From Acanthaster planci (Eukaryota; Echinodermata; Asteroidea; Valvatida; Acanthasteridae): a stretch of DNA of 64,000 nt. The position numbers and the translations under genes were made by a program. This document shows, one piece after another, positions 36,401 through 48,400 of this stretch. The stretch is from the NCBI RefSeq assembly GCF_001949145.1, contig NW_019091418.1, forward strand, positions 4,282 through 68,281, read 5' to 3'. Every line of letters starts with the position of its first letter. Positions within the stretch are counted from its first letter, which is position 1. Under the pieces are notes generated by a model. The model was not told where the DNA came from. It worked only from the letters and a program-made list of their open reading frames with translations, and did not search any database.

Positions 36401-39400
36401 TGGAGTACCGAAGTTTAACGTCATTTTGAACCAGGAAGTGTAGTGCAAACGAATGGAGTGCGCACGCGTGTTGGTTCACGCTCTGGTTCTTACGCTAATG
36501 CCTTTTACATACATAATTGTACGGTAGTCTATAGGCAGTTGATGAAAACTCGACTAGATTTGCCTTGAACGTTTATAAATCACGACTAGTTTGAGTTATG
36601 ATGTTGCTGAAATGATATAAGAAAGGTCGTAACGCGGAAACAAACCACTTTTATGCGCTTTCTTTCACTGTATGTGAACACATTATCAATCCTTGTGCAA
36701 AGCCAAATGTCGTTCCTTAAACTTTGCTAATCCATTCGCTGCCCCAAAGCAACTTTCCTTCTTCAGATTTTTGTAAATAACCCTCATTACTTCTACCCAC
36801 TCGGTATAGTCTTGGAAATTTGTTTGGAGCGTCTGCAAATTGTTTGAATTAATTACTCTGTCAAGAACTGCTCAGGGTTTCCGTTTCAAGAGTGCAGACA
36901 ACCCCCCCATTTAGTTTGTGAGAAATTGTAGGTTTCATTTTCGGGATTTTCCACTGCCCAGATCCCACGAACACAGTTCCCGAGATGATAAACAGCCGGC
37001 GAGAGTACGTGGGCAAAGTCGGGGACGCGGTGGAGTTGCCGTGCGTGGCCAGCGGCTACCCAATCCCCACTTACCACTGGAAGAAAGACAGTCAACCAGT
37101 TATCTTGGACGACCGCTTGACTCTGAAGGGAGGCAACCTGCTGATTAACAGGGTGCGGCTAGAGGATGACGGGGTTTACGAGTGTGAGGCAACCAGCGAC
37201 TCCGGTAGCGTGACTGCTAGTCGCCATCTTACCGTTCGTGGTAAGCTCACCGGATTGACATTTTCGTAAATTTCGGTATTTCAAAGCAAGGTCATTCGGG
37301 AACGAGTACGCGCCCGAGTCGACAGGGCAGACTTCGCGCGCGTATTGCTAGTCCTGAATGACCTTAGACGCACTTCAATTGGGGCATGTGTTGTTGAAAT
37401 AAGTGGCTCATGTAATGTGTGCTTTTACTTTGAGCCCGCCTCACTGCAACCACAATGTTACCTATGAGAAATGGTCGTCTTTTTGGCGTGGGCTTTCATT
37501 TTCAATTTGCGCACGCTTTGTGGTAACGTGGCAGGAATCTGTCATCGTTACCTCTGACGCAACTGCACCCAGAGAATCGAGTACAATTTTTGAACTGGAC
37601 CTGGCATTTCCTTCCATTTATATCAGAAACGAATGTAAAATAGCTTCTGTCTTGAAAATGCTTCGAAGTCCCCTTTGAAAGGCTAATTTTTTTTTAAAAG
37701 AGCAGGTTCCGCAATTTTGTTCATTTTGTATGCCGATGCAATGAAACACAATCTCTATGAGCTTTTTAAAGAGACACCTTCTCCCCAAAATTGCTTTAAA
37801 TGAACACAAATGTAGAGGAGCTGAGAGGAATCCAGTCAAAGGGAACTCATTTTATTGATATTTCTCATGTCAATTGTTACCCAGGGACAGTGCCATGAAA
37901 TGTTATCTGTCAGGTTTCCGGAAGAGCCCTAACCACTCGGAAATCATACGCCATAAACACTTTTAATGCTGATGATGCGGTCACAGTTCCCGTGCCAAAC
38001 CTGCCGATGGTCACTCCGAATGTTCCTATCATCATCAACCAACGTGCCATACCTGAGGCACTTATCCACTCGCAAAAAGTGCCTGAGATCAGTCTTAACA
38101 AGCAGCAACGCAAATATTCACCCCAACATATGGTCAGACTGAACACGGCTCAGCTTTTTCTCGTCACAGTACAAACATGGGTCAATCAGTATTACTTATT
38201 ACTTCAAATTCTCTCGAGCAAGGGTTATTACGACAGAACAGACTGACATTTGGTATGTAGCGTGACTATACACCAGCATAACTGTGTAGTGTTTAGAATA
38301 ATAACGACTGATTGATTTGAAACATTTGAAAGTATAGAACGTGACCTTTCCGGTGTAACGGTCGCATTTATCCGGCATGTTCGGATATCCGGGCATTAAC
38401 CGAACACTGCCGAGCGACCCGATCTAGCACCCGAATGTATGCGCAGTAAGTCCCGTTTTGTTCACTTTTATGGGTGTGCTGAGTTCCTAACAACGTCGAC
38501 TACATATATTGGCTGCGTGCGATCACTCAAGTCATGCTAGGAAACAGGGTATGGCGCTGCAAGATCTTACCAACGAGAACGAGGTTGCGTATGTACATGT
38601 ACTGACCGTGGATACCTCTCCATCGTCCTCATTCATGGCTCGACCATAGAGTTGGATACTATATCCAATTCCATTGGCTCGACGTACGTGTATAATGGTT
38701 GCACCACTCACCTATCTCTTGCGCAAAAGCGGCAAGTCAAAGTAATTTCCCAATCTCCCAGTCTCATCTGCATTTCTTCGTACGCCCACAGCCACCGCGC
38801 GCGCCTAATCCTCAGGAGTGGAGTCAAAGACCAGGACGAAGACCAGAGCAAACCGGTCGAAATGTCGAGTTCACATTCAATTTCCTATCAGAAACATACA
38901 TCCTCCAAAAAGGATTTATCCACATGGTGTAACCGCATGCCCTCTCTTTACTTATATCATGATCTAGCTTCAAAATACAAGATCCATGGTAATGCGGCAG
39001 GTGTCCATAATGGGATTATGGACGGTCTGTAGAGCGCTCCTTAGGTAACTAATTATTAACTATAATTAACCGTTATGGAATGTTGAGGTGATGTAAAGCT
39101 ACCCCAAGCACATTCTGAGAAATCTAAAATAAAATGTCTTCACAACCTCTGAAGGTTTTCGTTTTTCCTCCTCGTGTGCTCGTCAGAGCCCCTGGCTGTG
39201 TACTTCTACCCACAGCGTCGCAGCGTAGACGTCGGCGCCTTCGCCAATTTCAACTGCACGGTCAGCGGCTACCCTATCGAACGGGTGACTTGGTACAAGA
39301 ACGCCCAGCCACTGGACGGCGACGACCGGGTGACCATCTTCGACAACGGCACGCTGGAAGTGTCGGACATGACCCGTGGAGACCGGGGCATGTACCAGTG

Positions 39401-42400
39401 CGTGGCCAGCAATAGCTGGGAGACCAAAGAGGCAACCATGCAGCTGTCAATGGGTGGTAAGGAGAATTGCACTTATTTGAAGGCGTGTTACCAGACCCCT
39501 CCCCTTTTGTTTGAGATAGAGTAAGCAAGTGATATTTGTCAAAGAGAAACTTCGGCTGGCATTAGTTCTGTCTTTATTATTCAACTCGTAATGCCCTTTT
39601 TACGATTACCAAACGTATACCTTGTTTTGAAAAGGCGAAGCTGTTCTGTTCGACTTATTAATTCATTCACATCGATCTCTTCTTTTTTTTTGATATGTAG
39701 TCCGATTTAAAGACGGTCTTGCTGCAATTAAATCTGAGTCGACAATGTAGGGATTTATGGACAACAGATAGATGATTTTTTGTTACAGTTGAACATCTAA
39801 ATAAACTGTCTTATGTCTAATAAAACTGGGTAACCAAATTTGAAATCAGCGCCTTAATTTTCCCATTGCGGCTTGTTAATACACGTAAATGAGAGTCATT
39901 AGTAACTTTGGCGAAGGAGGAATTGGGTAGCAATTAACATAGATTATTGGTACAGGACGCGAGCAAAAGCTTGCCCCATCAGTATCCTACACATCCTCTA
40001 GAAATCGCCTTGTGTAAATATTACGTTGGTTCGTTATGACAAAGAATCCTTTAGCCCGTGTGAAGATTAGGGGAATACATTATATGTAAGTGTACTACTA
40101 TTCCATAAAGAACGTAGTTCTTGTAATGCCGGGTGGATATTGATCTGGGATCGATACGCGATCATTCATGTGGCACGTGCCCAAAGTGGCTTCTCCACCA
40201 TAGCCTGATACTTCGATCGGCGACATCCTGCGAGCCACGACGAACAAAACAAAGTGGGTGATCCAAGCTAGAGTGTAGCTGAGACTGAGGGCTTTCCCGA
40301 GCAAGAAAGCAAATAGGAAATCGAAGTCAGCCCTCAGAACAAGACCGGAACACTTTAAAACCACATCGCCGTAATGACCTGTGTATGTACTGTAATTCGC
40401 AACCCCTGTGGCACGCGCACGTATGCCAGCCGAGTGAAATCTAACACCGCCTCTGATTGGGTCCCAGGTGGCTTCCACATCACGCTGGGCCAATCAGAGC
40501 TGCCCCCACGGCTCGGCTTTCAGGCGTGCAACTCCTAATGAAAGCTGGACAGATGGCAAAGCCACCAAAGTGCAATAGAGATATTAGTAATCCCGTTGGG
40601 CACATGCGTACACACTTCTTAAGTGCCATCCTCCGCAATTTGTGTCACAATCCAAGGACTAGTTTGGTGGTGTTTTCGACGCTCGGTAATACTAAGCCAT
40701 CCTTTATGGGGTTCCAGATGAACCAATTCGTAAACGCTCGGACATATTGTCTCCTTGTGGTGTTCTATTCGATTTGGTCAATATGTTTTGCAGATGAATC
40801 CATCATGAGCAACGAAGTACTCGACGGAACAGGTAAAATATGCATGGTGGTTTCACTTGAGACGCACAGCTTATAACCCATAATGACGTCACGTAATTTG
40901 CATCTGAACGCGTGACAGCGTAGTGCTTTGTCAAATATTGCATTTAATCGAAAGGTCTATTTTGAACATGTATGAGTGGTTTTCAGATTTATAAACATTG
41001 ACACTAACACACTAGGCCCAACCATCAACTAACAACATTTTAAGTACAATAGTATTGTATACATTATTTTTTAATGAAATAAGTTTGTCTCTTAATAATC
41101 GTCCTTTCTTAAAGTAAGAAATGTCCCCTTGAAACTTTGTGCTTTTGATTATATTGCTTTTGGTGCTATTTTCCAGCTCTTTGACTGAAATATTCCATGC
41201 GAGTGTTGACATAATCTTTTACTTAAAGGACCCCTTTTTAAAATCCGGGCCCAAGGGTTAATTTAGATTTCCTTATGAAGTCATAAAGTTGCCATTTCAG
41301 GTTTTGTGAAAACCATTGCACAAATCGATCCTACTTTTAAAGATATTCTGCTAAATGTTGGTCAAAATACCATTTACCTATATTCTGGTGAGATTCTTTG
41401 TTTCACAAATAACCAACATATTTATATCGCACCATTGGGTGCATTTAAATCACGACTTCTAACTGTTTAGACTTGTGCACTCCTTGCAGTGGACTGACTA
41501 ATGCATTATTTGGCTGAGCAGTCAAAACTAATATTTTTATTTCTTTGTACTGCTTCAACCCCCTAACAATCTTAAATGCTTGTTTTATTCTAAATGATGA
41601 ATTTGTTCAAAACCTTATTCATTACGCCCGTGCATACCTTGGAATGTCTCTGACATTAATGCCATGACTATTTTTTTTTTACTAAAGCATGAATTTCTCC
41701 CATAATTTTCTCAATATGCAATGGAGTGGACCCTTTGCAGGAGTGTAATTACTAGTGATATTTTTATGAAATGATTTCCTCACAATTACAGCCGCCAAGC
41801 CAATCCTGCTCGACCACTTCACCAACGAGACCCTTCAGCCGGGGCCCAACCTCCAATTGTCATGCACAGTTGCAGGAAACCCTACCCCTGAGGTCACGTG
41901 GTATCGTGACGACGCGCCCATTCCGCCAATCAGCAGGTACGCCAACAATGACGTCATCAACGCTGACGGGGACGTGGTGAGCTACTTGAACATCACCGGC
42001 TTACGGACGATAGATGGCGGGCTGTACCGTTGCGAGGCAACCAGCGAGATTGGTGTAGCGAGCCATGAAGACCATATTTTTGTTATAGGTTTGTGTTCTT
42101 TGCCTTTGATATCCAAACGATGAAGAAACAAAGTGAAGCCATTAAAGAGGATTACACAAACTTTTTTTCTTCTTTCAAAGCAAGCATGTCTTGATGAAAA
42201 TAATTTTGAAATCAGGCCATAGACCTATTCGCTGACGCCTTAATTCTGCGGTGTCCCCGTCACTCAGGCACACATTCCTAAGCTTGACGAGCGCGCGAAT
42301 TTGGTTTTAGCAGTGTGCTCCCATTGGCTGATGAGGAAGCATTCAGTGTGCATCTCTTATGTCCACTCGCGTACGGACAACGCAGTAATGGCTCCTTATT

Positions 42401-45400
42401 CTTGTCACTGGATCGCTGTATACGAAACAGCTTTCCGGAACAATGGGATGACATCAATAAATTAAAAAGTCGCAATGTGTTCCCAGTAATACCCAGAACT
42501 ACTTTATTTGATATTCATTGACAATGAGTTCCTGTTTCCTGTCTTCCAGCATATGCTGCTTCATATTGAACTTATTCGGCGAAAACAAAGTGAAATTTAA
42601 TTGCACTGAATGAGGCATAGTACAAAGGAGATAAACACAAGGGGTTCATTATGTCCTTCCTTTGCCCATTCAGCATCGTTCTGCTGCCTATTTATTTACT
42701 AAGAATTGTTGGCTTTTTTATTTGGAATATTTTTACTATTCAGACAAATTGCTAGATAGTTGGGCGATAAAGAGTTTTGTGCAGATTTGGATGGTTTTAT
42801 TTGACCGTCAAAGTGCTATGGTAGGTGGCTGAACTGTTCACAGTGAGAAATGCTTTGGGTAAAACTTCAAGAAATATACACAGATTTTCGTTGTAGTCTC
42901 CCAAACGCTTTGAAACAACACCATGGGAGCCTCTGGTGCGTTGTAAAAACCGCTTTATCTTGTAGTTTAGTTTTAAAAGGTAACAGTGGCATATGGAGCG
43001 AGAATTCTAACTGCGTTATGGCCGTTAGGATAATATGATTGCAAAGGCAATCAACTCGACAGACACAGAAGCCCGTAATGTGTGTGGTATTATTCACAAT
43101 TCCCCGTCTTTGTATTGCCGAAACAATTTAATTAATAACTTACTTGTTGCGGCGCTGATCAACGACGCACGTGCATACTTGATAAGTGAATGTAACCGTA
43201 TGGTGCACATTGTTCTCCGCCGAAGCCAATACGGTAGACTTAATGACATTTTTGAAGGCAAGAACCTTTTGAAAATCTGACAACTATTGTTGGGAAATTA
43301 TTATGGCGGCACGGGTGCTACAGTGTCTAATTACAACACCCTGCGATAATCATTTTGCAATTTAACTGTGTTTATGCTGTGCAAATATGTTGGTAGTTAA
43401 CCTGCGGTTGAATTCGTGCATGCGTACAGCTGTATGCAAATGATGGTTTAATAGGCTTTTCTCCCGGCGTTAAGTGTTACACGGGGATTATCTCAAGGAT
43501 CGATAGCACGTTTGCGAGATAACCACATGTGGCTTTTTCGGTACTCGCCTATGTGGCATACTGAGTCACACGAAACGCAATTATTGCAATAGTACAGGGC
43601 TCCTACATGCGGTGTAAAAAGGCCAATTTTCAAAATTTATGAGTAGGAGTCAAGGAGATATCTTTTTTTTCACGTTATGAGCTAGCATCCAGTGGCATTG
43701 TTACTGGTCAACGCACACTGCTCAGTGATGTCTCCGCCCATCTACTCAGAGGCCCACGAGCGCCAACAGCTTCATCTCCTTTTTGAAATTAATTTTGCAC
43801 GAAGCACAGATATCAAATAGGTACACCAATATTAACACCAGACTGTGTTCATGCACTTCATCGCTGTAGGCTAACAACATCAACAAGGCTTTACACATTT
43901 TGACATAAGTCAACTGTCAAGGCCAGTAATGAGTAGTAGCATAGCAAACCTCCCGTGGGGGGGGAGGGAAGGGGAGGGAAAAAGTTTCCATGGAGGTGCA
44001 GTTTCCCCCTTGTCTCCCTTGGCTAGATGGCCGGCTCTTCTCACAGGGAAGAGTTCCCATGGGGACAGTTGCCCCGGCTACGTCACTGCCATTCGAGTAT
44101 TGTTAGCTCCCTCCGTTGCACTAAAAGCTTACAAGCACAACTGCACGTGCCTTTGCCCTGCAATTTAAAAAGTCAACAGTTACAGATGTACAAACTGGAG
44201 GATGCCGCATCAAACATGGAGAACCTTTCCTGGTAGAATTCCCGCTTCGCCTCAAGACGAATTTCATTGTCAAACAGGCCCTTCTGATTTGTCGTTTTCT
44301 GTTGGTTCCTCCCCTGGCTTTATTCGAGTCAGAGCTGTAAAGAGAGAGTAGCGCCAACTTCCGACTTTGGAACCAAAATTGCCGTTCATTATATGTGCAG
44401 TACAGTATAATCCACCATTTTGGCTCCGACAATTTAGATACTCATGTCACAACTAAGACGTGAACATCCAAAATGACGTGTCATTGCGAATAGCAGAACA
44501 TTTTGATAAACAAGATGAAACTTGTAACAGGAGTGATTCGTTTTCCCACCAGGCCCACCTTTTGTCCGTCCCCTGCCCAACATCACCGCAGTTGCCGACC
44601 GCGATCTGACCGTGCATTGCCGCGTAGTGGGCTACCCGATTCAGTCCATTACCTGGTCCAAGAGGGGCCTGACGCTGCCAACTAACATCCGGCAGACGGT
44701 GCACCCCGACGGGACCCTTGTGATACGGAGGGTGGAGCAAGGCCGGGACGAGGGGGAGTACGTCTGCACGGCACGCAACCAGCAACAGTTGACCCACTCC
44801 CAGAAATTCACGCTTGCTGTACACAGTAAGTCTACTCCATAAACTCAAAATACTGTAAAACGCCCGCGAGATGTTAGCACTCCGCATGATTTCTCTTTTT
44901 TCATACCCCTCAACAGTTTTTAGCCTGTGCTTACTGTACTCTCTGTAAGTTTGAGATAACCACTGATAAGCACGCTCCGTTTGATAGTTGAGAAGTAGTT
45001 ACCTGACATAAATATGTACAAAAATGTGTTATCCAAAATCTCTTCCTCTTATCCTGCTTAATTCACTAGAATTAATAGAAAAGGCCGAACAGAATTAATT
45101 TAAAGTATAGCAGACATTCATTCTGCGCTCTCATGCAGGAGTCGCACTCCAAAGGAGGAGATTGCGGTAATTCATTCAGTGTTGAATTTTTCAGCCTTTG
45201 TGTAGTGCTGAATCGAATTTGCTAGATTAGGCTTTGTCCATTTCGGCGCACTGAAAATGAAAAAAAAAACAACTTTTTATTCTCCCAGTTCCGCCTGAGA
45301 TCGCCCCCTTCTCGACTCCACCCTTACCACAAGGCCAGAGGACCCAACTCTTATGCACCATCCCGAGGGGCGATGTGCCGATAACTATTTCGTGGCTGAA

Positions 45401-48400
45401 GGACGGCGAGCCGATTCCCCCCGGCATCGGAATTACTCAAAGCCAGACGGCTTTCAGCAGCTCCCTGCTGATACTCGATGCATCACCCGTGCACGACGGG
45501 AACTACACCTGCGTAGCGAGTAATATGGTTGCTACTGTGAACTACACCACAGAGCTTGTTGTTTTGGGTGAGTTCTCTGCTGATGTTGGCCCACTTCGTG
45601 TACAGGTATATTAATAAATGTAAACGAAATCCAGAGACCCAGTGGGCGTAAATCATGGGGGGGGGGGTATATACCCCCACATTTTGAGGGCGATGGGCCC
45701 TATTAAATCAACCCCCACGCACACATATTTGTGGTGAGCAAAATATTAAAACGAATTGTGAAGACATTTTTGGACTTCCAAACGGCTGAAATGCATCCAG
45801 TCTCGTTCAAAAAAGGAAATAACTTTTAAAAAGCCATGAATAGAGTCCAATGCCTTTCTGATGTAAGATAGATTCTGCATGAATGTAATGCATGTTTAAT
45901 GTACATCCATATCAACGAACATCGACTTCTCTTAAAAGTCAAATGGTGTCATCCCTCACCCCGCTTTTCAAAGTTTCATGGCTGGGCAAGTCATCCCTCC
46001 ACCCTTCCCCATTCCCCCAAACTCCAGCAAAAACTTGCGCCGTTGCCAGAGACCCCTTAGATGCTAACACTTGCCGTTCATAGTAGTGGCCGGCCCCCGT
46101 CAGTGGCGGGAAGCATTGTGATAACTATTGGAAGGAGCCTCTTTTCCTTGACAGTTTCTCCGAAAAAAAACCCAACCAACACATTCCTTCAGGCATTAGA
46201 AAGGGCCATTGCGATTGTCCAGTTAAACATCAAATTATACAATCATATTTATTCATTTGATCCATTGGTGGATCCAGTATCCATAGGTGAAAACTCCATC
46301 TCTTATACCAGGACTGATGCATTCACATCCCGAAACACTCTTTGAAGTAATAGTACATTTTGATGTGTGATATCTTTGATATCTTTGCAGTTCCTCCTCG
46401 ATTTGTCTTGCAACCCGAGGACACCTCGGTCGTGTTGAATCACACCGTCTACATCCCCTGCGTGCCTGACGGTAAACCCAAACCGGTAGTCGTCTGGAAG
46501 AAGGCAGCAGGTACCAACGCCTTTATCCTACAGAAGGCTTGGCTCCATTGCAAATCCGGCTGCAGACTATGTCACTTAATCTTGAAATAGGGGTACATAG
46601 TTCAGTACAGTCAAGGCTATCATGCATTCGGCGGCACTTTGGGAATGAAACATTCAGGACAGCTACGATCCCTCTCAAGAGCTGCGTGCAAATAATTCAC
46701 AAACGCTTGTAAACGTATCTGCATTTGCCGGGAAGTCATACATTTTGGTCATGCATTCAGAGTGCGAAATTCACTAATTGATTCTACAATATGCATGGCC
46801 TTAGATATATTGTTCCCGGTGGGTAATCAGTTGATTACCGGCAGTTGCTACCCTAATATGGTGTCAGCGGTGGGATTGGAACAATTGTTTACCGTCGTAC
46901 ACCATGCTTGACCCATCTTGAAAAGCTACAATGTTGAAGAGAAAAAAAACACTTTCTATTGATTGGGAACACGTGACATAATCTCCAACACATTCATATA
47001 ACTGCCATCATATTTATGTGAAATTTGGAAATAGGACCAGGAGCGTCCAACTTTATGGACCTACCCGAGGACACGAGGATCTCGGTGACAGAGAACGGTT
47101 CCATGATGATAGAGGAAGTGGAAGAGGAGGATGGTGGATTCTACCTGTGCCACATCTCTAATGACGTGGGAAGTGACAGCAAGACCGCAAAGCTCTCTGT
47201 CTTCCGTGAGTTCCCAATGAGTCAGTTCGATATTCCAAATGCCCTTGCCCAAATAAAGCGTGTATGAGGTCATTCGGGACTTGCACAAAATACAGAATTG
47301 GTTTATCACATAAAAACAACCACGCTCTAATTCCATATCTCTACCTCTTGATTTACAGTGCAAAGTAAGTGAACGAACAAAGACTGATCTTTAACTCTTT
47401 ATACAGAATAAAATTTGATATAAACGTCTTTTAATCCACGAGCGACCCATTATCTCTGATGTAGAAGAATTTTTGTTTCAAGAAATGTTTGTACTAGTTA
47501 AGCTTTGCTTCAACTTACTTCAAACTGAAGAACATTACACAAAAGCTGTTGTCGGGTTTGGATGATTCACGTCATTGAAGTTACAGAATAACATGTTGCA
47601 AAGATGTTACAAAAGATTTCTGGCTACCGTAGGTTTTGTTTTCGGATGGCAGGTGAAATTCCTACATCTGTGTCTTTACTGTTAGGATATAATTTAATGC
47701 TTTCCTCAAAGGACAATGTCCTTAGAAATTTGAAACTTTTAACACTTATGCTACCTCAGAATACCTACGGGACTCGTAAAATAAGGCTCTGTTAAGAACT
47801 TGTGATTGAATGAGAACCGTGCTAAAATGTCCAGACACAATTCTTCTACCAGTCCCAGCGAGGTTCGACGACCACGAGGAGAACATCACCTTGGACGCGG
47901 GCCAAGACGTCCATATCGACTGCCTTGCGACCGGGCACGACCCCCTGGAGATCCAATGGCGCAAGGACGGCGTCCTCTACACGCGGCTGGAGCTGGAGGG
48001 GAAATTCGAGATCCAGAACGTCGCGGCGCGGAACTCGTTACGATCCGTGCTGAGCGTGTTCGGGGTAGGCCGGGAGGACAGTGCCGTCTACACCTGCCAC
48101 GCCGAGAACGCGTACGGGACGGACGAGAGGACGACCCGCTTGTGGGTTCTTGGTAAGGTTCTTAGCTGAGTGACGCAAAAGGACTTCGTATCCAGCATTC
48201 CGTTGAAGAACGGATTTTTGACCGTGTGACCGCAAACATAGCCTCTATAGTAAACCCTTTCTGAGTCCAAACATACCTCTTGTCCAAACCTCAATATCGC
48301 CCATTTGTGCTCTCCATTTTTTTCCAAGAATATATAAAAGAAAAAAAAAGTGTCTGATTGGTACACACATCCGGTATTTACTTGTGGGTTTATATTTTGC

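Noticed and set aside
38652-39032. 126-codon plus-strand frame in intron 5, considered as an alternative exon
   Set aside because: It lacks the cysteine-tryptophan-cysteine spacing of an Ig domain and has no matching acceptor-donor pair in phase 1.
40098-40493. 131-codon minus-strand frame in intron 6
   Set aside because: No homology, no start context or poly-A signal, and it includes the CCAAT hairpin; most likely chance.
44453-44887. 144-codon minus-strand frame opposite exon 9
   Set aside because: It is a shadow of the Ig6 exon with no recognisable fold.
47806-48156. 116-codon plus-strand frame overlapping exon 13 in another frame
   Set aside because: Arginine/proline-rich out-of-frame reading of the Ig9 exon; the other frame has the Ig cysteines, tryptophan and correct splice phases.
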